Below, piece by piece: positions 48,472 through 60,012 of a stretch of 64,000 nucleotides of DNA. Position 1 is the first letter of the stretch; each line of letters begins with the position of its first letter. The stretch is from Adiantum capillus-veneris (Eukaryota > Streptophyta > Polypodiopsida > Polypodiales > Pteridaceae). The notes under the pieces are model-generated. The model worked only from the letters and a program-made list of their open reading frames with translations, was not told where the DNA came from and did no database searches. The translations under genes and the position numbers were made by a program. The stretch covers positions 128,161,470 to 128,225,469 of the forward strand of contig CM043962.1 of the NCBI GenBank assembly GCA_014529385.2, written 5' to 3'.

Positions 48472-49953
48472 CAACCTCTCATGGACCACATGAATCTGTA
48501 AGTGCTTATGGATTGTAAGCATGTTTTTGGGGAAAAAGTTCTCCACCATACAAGTTCCTTTTACAGCATTTAGGCATGTTGGCTTCGTGTTTTCTTTTTT
48601 GATCTTGTTAAGAAAGATCTAATGCAAAGAGCTAATCTTCTAGATTGTAGGTCTATTCTCTTGAACCAACCAACCTCCATAATGAATAATTGATGCATGA
48701 TACAATGGGATCACATTGGGCATTTCACTTGAGATGCCATAACTTTAACACCCTCTCTGCAGCTCATAATGGACATTAATGGTGAGACCAAGTCGATGAA
48801 GAAGCTACCATGGACACCCCAGCAATACCTGTCATGCTGGATACACCTCAAATTTGATACCCTCAACTTTGTACCTTAGAAGAATTCCAACATCGGTTGC
48901 CTTTTAGAAAATTGAACTATAGATCACATTACATCCAAGAATCCCCATTTGTGAATTGTGAACACGTCACGTCCAAATACTCCAAGATGATGAACTTTGA
49001 AACACATTGTCCATAATCCGGCCAACAACAATAAATTGGTGCACTCAGCCATAGTGTTTTAGATACGTGTGATTGGTTCCCTACCAAATGCATTGCCTTG
49101 AACTCCGACCCACGGGTTCAAACACTGAAAACTTGAACTCCAACACAAGGGTCCAAACTATTTATAGGGAGCATTGCTTGCCCCTCTTTGCCACTCACAA
49201 GCCTCTCTTCTGCTAAAGCTAGTGGCAGCAATTGCTTCTTGACTGGAAATTTGGTGTCATGGTGGCCAGTGTGGTCGCCATCATGTGCGCCATGCCAATC
49301 TCCTCTATCAAATCTTGTCCAACTTGCCTTTGCCTTTGTCTCTTTGTGGGTTCCTCCTTTTCTTTGGCTTCAAATTCTCGATCCAAACAAAACGTTGTGT
49401 CACAGTTATAACATCAACGATCAAACCTTATGGGTGCCGAGGAATCTAACTGAGTACTAGAATTGTCGTCCATATCAAGCATGCCTTTGCCTCTGTCCTA
49501 TAGTAAACTCGTGCATTTGCTTTTGGCTTCACAATCTTGAGCCAAACAAGCTGACAACTTCCATGAGAACTACGGTTGAGCATGGGCCACTAGCTGGGCG
49601 TTGGTTGATCCATTTTCCATAGTTGTGTGTTGGTGTTGATCATTCAATTCTCTGGTTGTTGAGCAAGGGGGATCATCTTGAGGTAGAAGATCTGGAAATG
49701 AATAGGTCTTCCTTCTCACACACCAAAAGGATCCAAAAATTCCCCAAGCCGCTCCAAAAAGTACGGAAAAAGGGGCTTGAAAAGTCCTCACTTCAAAATT
49801 CCAAGATAGCCCAAGGGGCACTCAAACGAGTCATCAACCTACATAGTTAAAACACTAGGGGAAGGGGGCAATTTTTGGGTCACCGGCAAGAGGTGGGAAA
49901 AAGGTTGTCGTCAAGGGGTTTCTGTAGATGGCAAGAGGTGGAGAAAAGGTCGT
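48472..49953. other. Unassigned DNA right of the giant element
   Basis: No recognisable gene or element. Short open frames on both strands have no convincing identity. It was joined to the sequence ending at 14850 before the insertion. Confidence 0.5.
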
Positions 49954-50035
49954 CATCAAGGGGTTGCCCACAAATGGCATCTCTCAAGGGGTTGCCCGCA
50001 AATGGCATCATCAAGGGGTTGCCCGCAAATGGTGT
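49954..50035. repeat. Minisatellite, 3 x 27-28 bp
   Basis: Three units of TCAAGGGGTTGCCCGCAAAT plus GGCATC with minor changes. It is preceded by two looser copies of GGCAAGAGGTGG and CAAGGGGTT (49886-49940). Confidence 0.9.
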
Positions 50036-50607
50036 CACTCAATGCCGTCGTTGGCACTGCAGGGGGAGCATTTTGAAATTCCAGCTATAGTGGGGATAAG
50101 CGACCACATGTAGGCCACACGGAGGAAGAACGCCCACAACACCATAGCGTTTTGGAACACAAGATGTAAAGAGGGATGGGCTTCTATAGACTACGACTAG
50201 GCAAGTGTATGATTACTTCATTGGTTTACTTAATATGTTAGTAGTGACACCTTTCTCAGCATTATAACATGGCTAAAATGCTCATACGAAAAAATTATTC
50301 ACCATCACAAGAGCACATTGTAAAATTTAAACAAAAACAAAAAATCATATATTAAAGCATTCACATTTTTTGTATAAAGCACATGAGAAATTCATCTGTG
50401 AGAATCAAAATGGTAGCTTTTTTTAGCATCAAAGAGAAAACGAACGTTTGTAGACAACTCGTTCACTTCCTAAGGATTCTGAAAAGAAATATGATGGAAA
50501 ATGACATCAAGATTTTGATTTGATAGCCAAAAACCATCCAAAAAGAGGGTAAAGTGAATGAAGAAGGTGGGATAAGGCAGGGATAGTCTAACAAACACCC
50601 CACAATG
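50036..50607. other. Unassigned spacer
   Basis: AT-rich sequence without recognisable feature. Confidence 0.4.
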
Positions 50608-50632
50608 CCCCCCCCCCCCCCCCCCCCCCCCC
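50608..50632. repeat. Homopolymer of 25 C
   Basis: Uninterrupted C run followed by CTTCCCACCACCACCACCAC. The complementary G run could form a quadruplex. Length may be a sequencing or assembly artefact. Confidence 0.9.
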
Positions 50633-51884
50633 TTCCCACCACCACCACCACTAAAAAAATCCCCTTCACCTAAAGTAGCCTTTTAAGGAGGTGATTTGAC
50701 ACACTAGGAAAGGAGGAGGTTGAAACACTACCAAAACTAAGCCAAAATGGGAACAAAGATCCCTATTTTAGGAGCTCCAAGTCAAGAATAACATAAATAT
50801 AATTACATGTAATTTATCTCTCTTTATAGGACTCTCTCTCTCTCTCTCTTCCATGGAATATTGGGTCTTAAGTTCAAGACATAGGGTAAATCTATGAGTT
50901 CTCTTAGCAGTTTCCTTATGACATTGAAATAAGGCCGAAGATTTTATTCTCATGGGTGTGGGTGTGAACAAGAAGAGGAAAATGGAATAGCTATTGTATC
51001 ACCCCAAATGTGGTAGATTGGATATCGCATTTCCCTTAGAAGTATGGGGTCTTAAGTTTGTCAAATAGGTCTGTGAGGTCTCTTGGGAATGTTCCTACAA
51101 CGTTAAAAATTCTCCTTTCTTCTTCTTTCTCTTTCACACATACATCTCCTCCATCTCCTCTCTTCTTCTTTATATTACACACACACACATGTCATCATGG
51201 TAATAGGTTGTCAATGCTTTAGCTGGGAATAGAGTACTTGCTTAGGTATAGGCTTGGCAAGACCTCTTTTAATGCTCGGGTCTAGCACCCCCTCTAGCAG
51301 GCTTGGGGGGTCTACCACCTCAAAATATGTAGGTGTAGCATGTGAGTTCACCTAAAGGGGTTTTTTATATTTAAAAGAATTGCATAATTACATGTACAAG
51401 AGGGGCTAAAAAATAAAAGTTTTAAAAAGAGAGCTTTAAATTCATGGTGGTGTGTATTTTATAAATACAAGTGTTTTTTGAAAGGTGGACCCCTCAAGCT
51501 AACAAGCATTTGTTTGCCAAATGAGTAATGGGGGTTTTTAGGTCCTCCCAAAATTCCTTGAAGATCTATGTTGTCATTAATTCCATCCCACTTCTTGTTG
51601 CCCAAGGATTGTAAGGCAAGCGAACATTCATCTTTGATGATGATTTTTTTCCAAACGGGGTCACTTACATGGGTTCTATAGCTTTATTAACACTATTGAG
51701 AAGTGAGACTCTTGCTTCCTCAACCTCTTTCGACTAAAATTCTAGTTGCTCTATGACTCGGCTGAAATGATTTAGCATCAAGTTTGTTTAATGAAGCTTA
51801 ATTTTGTTTGGTCGACCGTGCACTTTATTCCCTTAGTTGTTCGTGATTATTGTGATGATACCACATCTCTTATTGGTTTGGGCA
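50633..51884. other. Unassigned spacer with short simple repeats
   Basis: Holds (CT)n at about 50830-50850 and (CA)n at about 51178-51190. Two loosely similar blocks contain GGGTCTTAAGTT (about 50862 and 51047). No gene seen. Confidence 0.5.
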
Positions 51885-53621
51885 TGTTGTCTTTCTCCTA
51901 TGTACCAACATAAGGTGTGCATCCTCTCGTCCAATCATGGCCTGTGTGGCTCATATTCATGTGATTTTCATGTGAGTAGGATGAAATGTAGAAGGTTCCA
52001 AATGAATTGTACAAGATGCCAAAATGGCTTCCTAGCTTCGTGGGTTGACCCCCCTTTGTAGGAGTCGATTTTGGGGGACCCTTTGGAGCCATATTCCTTG
52101 TACAACACCCTTTGCACTTCCCACTAGATTCTCTTGTTACTTCAACTTAAGTAGCCTACTCTTGTACATACTTTTAGAGTGTTCATTTCAATAACTGAAT
52201 TTTACTTCATTTTGGTTATCTCTTGTGTATTGCATCATCAAGCATAGCACTAATCACTATGTATTCTACAATAATTAGACCACCATAGGTAGCATAATTC
52301 TTATTGCACTTCACAACAACTATATACATATCATAGATGAGTGCACCTTAAGAGTCTAAGCATATGAAATACAAGATCAAAGCTTTGGTGCAAGGACTAA
52401 GCAAAGCAAAATTGGCCTCAAGAAAAATTTGCATAAATTGACTAAGCTCCAAGAGGAGGATATCTCTAGCCTAGTTAGTAAACTAATAAGTATCATCACT
52501 CAACTCACCTACATCAAATGTGAGGTTTCTTAAGATGATAAAGTTGCAGTTCTCTTGAGTGCTTTGTTCCATCTTTTGATCATGTAGTTATAGTTTTGAA
52601 GAGAGGGAACTTGCACCAACTCAACATGTCGTTAATTCACTAAACAAGGAAGAGAAAAAGCAATTAAAGAAATCGAGTTCAAATGGAGGAGTAGCTTTAG
52701 TTGCATCTTCATCAACATCAGTTGTATCTTCAACTAATTCATCCAATAAAAATAAAGGTTACAAGCGTGGCAAACATGGACACTTCTCCAAGGATTGCTG
52801 CAAAAAAAAAATTGTATGCATTGCAACAAAAAGGGTCATCCACCAACTGTGTGTCAAATAAACATAGTAACGGAAGCAACTAGTTCAAGAAGAAGGGTCA
52901 AGTCAACATCATAGAGTTGGAAGAAGAAGACAAAAACAAGAATGTAGTGAGGAGTAATCTCCATATTTACACTATGGAGAGTGATTATAATGACAATGAT
53001 AGAATGTAGAGGATATGAGTGATCCTTGATTTCATCATTGAATATATTTTTGGGATAGCTAGGATAGCTTGATGCTAGGTGATTCATTGTTTAGGGAGGG
53101 ATCTTTAGTCTATGTGATACAAGGTGTGATACCAAGACACTTTGTAGCCTGTGTGGCATAGTCTATAAGATTTTTTTGTGTAGTTGTTTACTAGTTTAAA
53201 TCCCAAGGGGAGGTTTGTTGTACACGTGGTCTTTGTCCTATGTACCAATATATGATCTGTATCCTCTCTTGTCCAATCATAGCCTGTGTCACATAGTCAT
53301 GTGACTTCTATGTGAGTAGAATGAGGTGTAGATGGTACCAAATGAAGAGTACAAGATGCCATAAGGGTTCCCTAGCTTTATGGGTTGACCCACCTTTGTA
53401 GGGGCTAGTTTTGGGGGTACTTTGAAGCCATATGTTTTGTACTCCACCTTTGTACTACCCATTAGATCCTCTTACTGGCTCTACTTTATTAGCCTACTTT
53501 TGTACTCTTTTATAATGTTCATTTCAATAATGAAGCTTAATTTCATTGCGGTTATCTCTTGTATTTTGTGTCATTAAGCATTGCACTAATCACTATGAAT
53601 GCTACACTAATTAGACCACTA
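51885..53621 (+). mobile_element. Decayed gag-only LTR element (probably copia type)
   Basis: Direct repeats of about 400 bp (51885-52285 and 53216-53621) begin TGTTGT and share long blocks such as CTATGTACCAA, TAGGAGTCGATTTTGGGGG/TAGGGGCTAGTTTTGGGGG and TAATCACTATG. They differ at roughly 15-20% of positions, so the element is old. A purine tract CCCAAGGGGAGGTT precedes the second copy. The 930-bp interior has a gag trace with a zinc-knuckle-like GYKRGKHGHFSKDC (first Cys residues lost) and no pol. No target duplication found. Confidence 0.75.
52340..52885 (+). pseudogene. Copia-type gag remnant
   Basis: Fragments read KEEKKQLKKSSSNGGVALVA (about 52650) then a Ser/Thr/Asn-rich linker and GYKRGKHGHFSKDC (about 52757-52798), which matches the layout of copia gag ending in a CCHC knuckle. 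Stops and frameshifts throughout. Confidence 0.6.
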
Positions 53622-54277
53622 GATATTTACATATGCTTTAGCCATTGCATTGTGCAAATGTTGTCACAATTGTTTCATAAGGATACCATCCTCCACGCAT
53701 TCCTCTTCACTAGGGGGTAGAGGAGATGTAAAAAGGGTTTTGGGAAAGACCACTATTGTTAACAAAGGGGATGGGGAGGGGGGGACTTACAAGACAACTA
53801 GTGAATGGAGGGTGATGCACACATAACCATTTCTTCTTGTTGATAAAGGTCTATGAGACTCATAGCTAGTCCTCTCTCATTATTTACACCATGCAACAAT
53901 CTCACTTCATTGTAACGTGACATGCATGAGCCCAAGCGTAGAGATGTAATTGAATTGTTTGCTATTCAATCTTTGCAATAGAGCTAGCAAACCTCATTCA
54001 CATTTACTATTGAAAATTATGGAAGCTTTGTTTTTCAAGGGAGAGAGCTGCGTGATAGAAAAGGAAGGCTCCTTTTTTAATCAAATATTGCTGCCCAATA
54101 AGGACGCACACCTATGTAGTTGATATTCGACCATTCCATATGAACCTAGCTTTTATTTTAAGGTGCATAACCATTGGCTCTCCATGAGACTAATTGACAC
54201 CCCTTTTACAAGTGCAATCTCTAAGCGATGTGCATCGTTGATCCTTTTTGGAAATCAAATGAAAATTGCCCTTGATT
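53622..54277. other. Unassigned spacer
   Basis: No gene recognised. The part from about 54000 may be the body of a SINE whose tRNA-like head is at 54278-54349 (minus strand), but no A-rich tail or target duplication is evident. Confidence 0.4.
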
Positions 54278-54349
54278 GCACCCCTCGGGATTGAACCCAC
54301 ATTGCCTCACTCACAAAGTCAAGGGTCTTACCATTGAGCTATCGCATGC
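54278..54349 (-). tRNA. tRNA-like pseudogene or SINE head
   Basis: Read on the minus strand, 72 nt begin GCATGCGATAGCTCAATGGT (A-box-like) and end GGGTTCAATCCCGAGGGGTG plus C (B-box GGTTCAATCCC). Acceptor ends pair in about five of seven positions including wobble. The anticodon arm cannot be folded into a standard 7-base loop, so this is not a working tRNA. Polymerase III box spacing is right for a tRNA-derived SINE. Confidence 0.5.
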
Positions 54350-54880
54350 CACTTGAAATAGTGGCATGAACTAAGGTTCATCTAAGGAAAAATGGCAGGG
54401 AGTTTTTTTTGCAACTACATTGGATTACATGTAACTCGCATGGAGATCCCGGGATTCACTTAATGTTCACATAAGAAGATATGGGCTCCGGAGTCACAAT
54501 GGGGCAATCAATTCACTTTGCGATCATAGGGAGTTTACTTGAGGTTTATGTTTAAGTGGGATTACTAGCCATTTGCTTGTGGTTTGATCCTAGATTGAAC
54601 GATACTCATATGATCCCATCTGCGACACCTCTTTAGGACCATTGATCCCACCTAAGAGGTGGGGTGTCAAATAGTCACAAGGATTGTCTCCCCTACAAAA
54701 TGTTTGGAAAGTAGTATTTTGAATTGAAATGAAGAAAAAGGAGATACAGGAGATCCTAAGGAGGGGGGAGGGAAACCCCATCTAGACTAGGAGGGAATCC
54801 ACCACAACAAGTAGTAGTAGGTCAAGAACAAGAACAAAGGTACATATACAGGTAAAACTCGGAGGGAGAGACATAGACTC
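54350..54880. other. Unassigned spacer
   Basis: No feature recognised before the LINE relic. Confidence 0.4.
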
Positions 54881-57500
54881 TAGAAGTAGTTAGCTATAGC
54901 AAGGATAGATTCCAAAACAGCAAATTTCAAACCATCATAACATCTCGCCATCAAATGGAACCATTGTTGCCACCTGCGATTTCTTTGGATATCATTCATG
55001 CTATATGATGGAGCTTCTTTCACCTTAGTTTGTAATCTTTTGGTAGCCCTAACCATGTCAATCTTGATTAGGTGTGTAGGGTCCTAATTTTTTTTGGTGA
55101 AAACCACTAAGTTCTTGCTCACCCATCTATGCCATAGAAAAATACTTCTAACTATATTCCATGTTAAAGTGTCCATGTACTTACATTCCCCGAGGACAAC
55201 TTCTTTCCTTGTAAAGTGGTATGGATGAATAGACCTGGAGATCTGCTATAGCAAGGCTAAGGCATGTTGGTTCTTTGGGTAGTCAAAGAAGAGGTGAAGG
55301 ATAGATTCCACCTGAAATTTGCATCTCAAATAAATGCTTGCATTGACTCCAAGATTTTGGGTTTTTCTTCCTATCCACATGCCTTGATAAAATATCAACC
55401 ATTAAAGAAGTCTATGCTTGATGGCAATTGAGAAAGCCCAAGTGCACTGGAATCTATACTTCCAATACTTGGCGCTCCAATTCAAGCCCCATCTTTTGTT
55501 TAGCCTAGATTTGTGTTTTTGGCTGAAATTTGGAACCATTGAAAGCTATGAATACATTGATTCATATATCTTGAACAAACTTGAATAGTCTCCATGAGAA
55601 GAAGATTCAATGGAGCTTCTACACCTTTGTATCCTGCAAAAAAAAAAGCCAAAGAGCACAATGGACATATTAAACTTCTTAACAATGAAATCCTTGGATA
55701 CAGGAGAGTTATCTTTAAAAACATGTTTCCAACATCCGATTTCCTTCTTGAAAGAATTGTGATCTCTTCTGGAGTTGTTCAAATCTTCCTTGTTAAGGCG
55801 CATACCAAAATAGTTGGAATCCTAAAGCAGAAACTCTTTGGAAGTTTTGATGGCCAAGGGAGGCCTTTGTTTTAATTTAGAGTGAACCAAGCATTCCATA
55901 AACTCCAACCAAAGCTGAGCCAACAAGTTTGATGTTAATAGGTGCAGTAAGAAGATCCCTCATGTCAAGATCCCTCGAGGCTTTATGGCCCTGTAGAGAG
56001 AATGTGTTAGTATCTCTTTTGATCGACAAAGCCCATTGATCATCAGAGGTGATTGATATGAGAATCCATCTGGCTACGACTTATTAAATTGATGTTCCAA
56101 GTTGAGGATTCCCAATCCCCCATTGCTTTTGTGAGTAAAGTAGAAACTTTTGGGATCTTATTGATCAAATTCTCTCTCCCCCCCCGTTAAATATTTTGGC
56201 TAGAGAAACAACTTTGTTCAAATGGCACTTAGCTAGTTTCCAACAAGACAGAAAGAAGAATAAGGAGGGTGTTATATAACGCTTTAAGAAAAAAATTATT
56301 GAGGATAGATATGGTTGGAGTGAGTGCCAAGAGAAGATTTTTTTCCGATTTTTATCTAGCATCCAATTCCATCTTTGAGCCATAGTGACCTAAAAGCCTA
56401 TTGGGATGCCTAATAACACATGAAGCCTTTTTGTTCCTTGAGGATAAGATGATTCTCCACAATAAGAGACCGAGTCTTCTAGCTAGGGATAGAGTAAAGA
56501 TTTTGTAGATTGAAGTCATGATAGGTCTCCAATTTACTCTTTAGTCCCCTTTTTTATGTATCAATTTGATAACTCCAATGTTAATGTTTGTGGAAAGAGC
56601 TCCTATGCCCACAACTTCTTGCCAAATTGAGAGAATGTAAGCGGTTAAAAGATCTTGATATTGAATGAAAAACTCATTAGGGAGGCCATCAAGGCCATAT
56701 GTTTTTCCAAGATTACTTTACTGATTGATGGTTTCTTTAATCTCACCTAAAGAGATGGACACATCCAATAATTTGGCCATATGAGGAGAAGCAATTTTCT
56801 TCCTCTTTAGAGAAATTTTAGCTCTTGCCTCAATAATAGAGCCATCTCTTTTTGGGGGACTAAAGAAAACATTAGTAAAAAAATGGGTAGACACAAACAT
56901 GCCATTTTCATTCTTTAAGAAGGGCACAAATAATCTAGCTTTCTTTTTCTTCAAAATATTAAACATTTCTTTAGAAGGTCTATCAATTTTTCTAGCCTAG
57001 AAGTCTCTCGTCCAAGCAAGGGCAGTGTGGGCCTCTAGGAGCTCTTCCTTCCTTAGTGTTTCCTTGAGCCTTATCAACTCATAAGGGGGATGGCCTAGCT
57101 TAGGAGTGGGGTCTTCAAGCTGAAGAATCCTCCCTTTTATCATCTTCTTTTTCTTTGCTCTAATTTCCACAAGCTCTTTGTTTTAATCAGGTTAGGCAGT
57201 GTTGGGTTCCCTTGACAACTCTATCCCACACCTTGAAGGGGAAGTGACTAGAAATACGGTTCTCGCTTTCTCTTTGATACTTTCAGGCTTAAGCAAAAAC
57301 AGATCAATATGGACCCAACCAGTTGCATTCACCCTTCATTAATTCAAAGAAAACAAGACCATGATTAGATAAGCCATAACGTTGGGACAACACCTTGAAA
57401 GAGCATTGCTGAAAGATGAAACTCAAATAGTAAGGGTACCCAATTGAAGAAAAGCGAAAAAACAACAGAATCACACAAGATCCAGAAGCTTCATTGATGC
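54880..57500 (-). pseudogene. LINE relic with deleted RT core
   Basis: Minus-strand reading from right to left. The endonuclease end has YGLSNHGLVFFEL (SDH-type motif mutated to SNH, about 57370). The linker has LLEAHTALAWTRDF and IDRPSKEMFNILKKKKARLF (about 57050-56930). The RT start has GKTYGLDGLPNEFFIQYQDL and NINIGVIKLIHKKGD (about 56690-56560). Right after LARRLGLL the sequence jumps to the C-terminal part (MAQRWNWMLDKNRKKIFSWH, SLFFFLSCWKLAKCHLNKV). A zf-RVT-like end follows: WLIFYQGMWIGRKTQNLGV, then ESILHLFFDYPKNQHA (about 55400-55250). The RT active-site region is absent. It is a different LINE family from 3224-7640. Confidence 0.78.
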
Positions 57501-57726
57501 TGGTCGACAGCAGGCGGTGCAAGCAAAACGCAAAGTCATGGAGGGATGTCATGCAAGTAGGAGGCGAAGTCGGGAAGGGTGTCGCGCTGCGGAGTCACAG
57601 GGGGTGGCAAACGTCATGCAAGCAGGAAGCCCGAGCAGTGAACGAAAAGGTGGAAACCAATCTACTGTAACAGATCAGCGTGCGAGCCTATGTGGTCTAG
57701 AGCAGATAAGGTAAGGCTTTCGTCTC

Positions 57727-57954
57727 CTACACCCAGGATCAAGTCGAGCTTTTGGAGGTTGAAGGTCCTTCACCTTGACCTCGCTGAAAGTTATGGGCGT
57801 GACCAAGTACCTCTACGATTCCTAGGAGGAATCTAGGAAACTACACCCAGGATCAAATCGAGCTTTTGGAGGTTGAAGGTCCTTCACCTTGACCTCGCTG
57901 AAAGTTATGGGCGTGACCAAGTACCTCTACGATTCCTAGGAGGAATCTAGGAAA
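57727..57954. repeat. Tandem duplication, 2 x 114 bp
   Basis: 57727-57840 and 57841-57954 differ at one base (AAGTCGAG against AAATCGAG), so it is recent. No coding role. Confidence 0.97.
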
Positions 57955-58006
57955 CTAACCAATATCAAATAAATATTAGAACCTGCGACCTCGACAAACT
58001 TCCACC

Positions 58007-58612
58007 ATGGCGCAAGCACCTTTCTTGCAGAAGTCAAATGCAGTCTCGAGGGCTGAGCTTCCCATACCTGCGACCTGCATGTCTTGTCCTTCTAGACTTC
58101 ACCATCTGAGATTTTCCTCTTCATCACTGTGCAGAGGTTTGTATTTGTGTGCATGTGCGCAACGACCTTTCTTTCATTTTAGACATCGTCTTTGTTCCCA
58201 TCTCAATGCAGGTAAACGGTTGCACGTTCACCTTGTGCAGTCTAATGAAAAGGTTGGAAGGAGCTTTTGTTGGAGCTTTCAGTGCAGTAATCAGGTACAT
58301 GCAACCATTGATCAGCAGTAGCATGGTAAGGTATATTTGCTAATGTTGTTTGCACTGGCATACTGTTTTCATGTTTATTAGCCCCATTTGGAGACGTCAC
58401 AAGGAGATGTTGAAGTGTTGCAAGCCAGGTGGATATATAAGCTAGTTCATTGGTTGCTAAGCATGGCAATATTGGTTTTTGCATAGTGCATTAGAATGGA
58501 TTGGCTTGTGGAGGCACTGATATTTTGTGCAGTGCAGTACAATGGAGGAAATCTATGACATGTTGGCCAAGCGTCTTTTGACTTCAGCATTTATGAACTC
58601 CACTTCATCCAA
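58007..58612 (+). pseudogene. Possible 5' fragment of a plastid-targeted host gene
   Basis: ATG 58007 opens a Ser/Arg-rich, acid-poor N-terminus (MAQAPFLQKSNAVSRAELPI, then SCPSRLHHLRFSSSSLCRG) typical of a chloroplast transit peptide. A plausible donor GCAGAG/GTTTGT is at 58136/58137. A later piece at about 58538-58612, after TGCAG and before a GTATGT donor, encodes MEEIYDMLAKRLLTSAFMNS. That resembles the start of the plant P-loop uridine kinase/phosphoribulokinase-like proteins, from memory only. The intervening exons are uncertain, and nothing continues past 58815, where gypsy sequence begins. It is either a truncated gene or captured exons. Confidence 0.35.
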
Positions 58613-58814
58613 GTATGTGACCTCTCTTTTCTTTATTTCTAACGAAAAGCTTGAATAATGCACTTTCATGTTTAAAACTATTTCTCATAGCATAAGTTAT
58701 TTTGTGGGTATCCATGAAAATGTGCTTGATTTTTAGAGATCCACTTTATGCAAAGTACATGAAGGTTTAGGTATGAACATAGTGATTAGACTATGGGATC
58801 AACCCCTAGCTAAC

Positions 58815-59460
58815 AGCAAAAACGAAGCTCGTCTGAAAGGCTGTCTTGTAGACATCTCCCGACGCGATTCTGATATGATGATATCCGCTTTTTAAATCAA
58901 TCCTACTGAAACAAGAGGATTATTGTAGTTGGCCAAGACTATCATCGATCCTTGGACAGCGGAGAGCAGTAGGGTGTACTCGACTGTACTCGACTGGATA
59001 AGACCCTTTTCCAAAAGGTCTTTCACTTGGTTCATAATCTCTTCATTCTAGGCTCGGCTAACACGATAAGGTGGCGGATTCGGTGGTGTGTTTCAAGGTA
59101 TCAGACCAATAAGTTGATCCTCAGGACGAGATCATGGCAACTCGCTTGGCAGATCCTCAGATAACCAATCGGCATGGGTGTGGAGAAAATCTTGGCTTTC
59201 TTTATCAAGTTCAGACCACGGCGTTGTTCTTATCGTACCAAGGGACTTCAAGGAGGACGTCACAAGCTTCCAAGGGAATTATGTAAAAGTCCTCCTGTCC
59301 CAAATACTCGTGACAATACAACCGAAGTTTGCCAATGAGGTGTAATGGCTATGTCCCGTCTGGGTGCCTTTAGAACTGCCTCTGCTGGTGGTGCCATCCG
59401 ATCGGGTGTAATCTCGAGCCGCGCCGCCAGTTCAGGTGAAATGAAGTTGGCCTTGGCTCC
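58815..59460 (-). pseudogene. pol: Gypsy remnant, protease to RT start (left part)
   Basis: Minus strand, from the protease (KANFISPELAARLEITPD, 59460 downward) through LPSELPRSRPEDQLIGLIP and EEIMNQVKDLLEKGLIQSS to SGYHHIRIASGDVYKTAFQT (about 58860). The reading stops near 58815. Stops and deletions remove the RT segment between the primer grip and YHHIRI. It continues a reading from 63476 onward that is interrupted by the element at 59461-63470. Confidence 0.8.
59456..59460. other. Target-site duplication, left (GCTCC)
   Basis: GCTCC before the 5' LTR equals GCTCC at 63471-63475 after the 3' LTR. Confidence 0.9.
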
Positions 59461-60001
59461 TGTCACAAAGTGATGACGTGGCGGACAACAGAAACCCTAA
59501 TTTCTGCCAGAAACCCTAAAATTCTTGCAAACCCTAATTTTTGCCAAAAACCCTAAATTCCAGAAATCGAGAAGGCGGATTATTAAAAAAAAAAGAAGGA
59601 AAATGATGAGTGACACGAATTTTGCTTTTGCTTTTTTTAATTAAAAAAAGAGGAAAGACTCTCTAAGAGAGAGAGAGAACTGATGCTTTTGATTTTAAAA
59701 GCTTTTGGGGCTTTGCTTTTGGGCATCCCTTGTAACCTTTAAATTAGTGGTGAGGGCCTCACTTCTCAGAGCATCTAGACCCAGAGTCTGAGAGTGAAAC
59801 CCTAACCGCTCTCTTGTACTTTGATGATTGATTAATACAAAAAGAAATACCGAAAGGGGCGCCAGTCTTTGGGGCCAATATCTCTAGGCACGGAACTCCG
59901 CCGGGCCAGTGCAAATCTATTGTGATCTGTGAATTGTTTTGAAGTGGTTATTTGGTGCTGTTGCGGTTGATTCTTGACTTGGAGTGTCCAAGTCTGTTAC
60001 A
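59461..60001 (+). repeat. 5' LTR of chromovirus-type element
   Basis: 541 bp, with three short copies of AAACCCTAA-type sequence near its start and an AG-repeat (AGAGAGAGAGA) about 200 bp in. Confidence 0.95.
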
Positions 60002-60002
60002 G

Positions 60003-60012
60003 TGGTATCATC
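60003..60012 (+). other. Hybrid primer-binding site/deletion junction
   Basis: TGGTATCATC shares TGGTATCA with the iMet complement and then TATCATCAGATC with RT codons for YHQIR. The shared TATCA suggests a microhomology-mediated deletion joined the primer site to RT. Confidence 0.7.

Noticed and set aside
49188-50113. Several overlapping small ORFs with a repeat (GLPANG)
   Set aside because: The repeat comes from a 27-bp minisatellite, and the frames are short and unrelated.
55594-55875. Plus-strand ORF of 93 residues
   Set aside because: It lies antisense to the LINE relic C-terminal domain and is a shadow frame.
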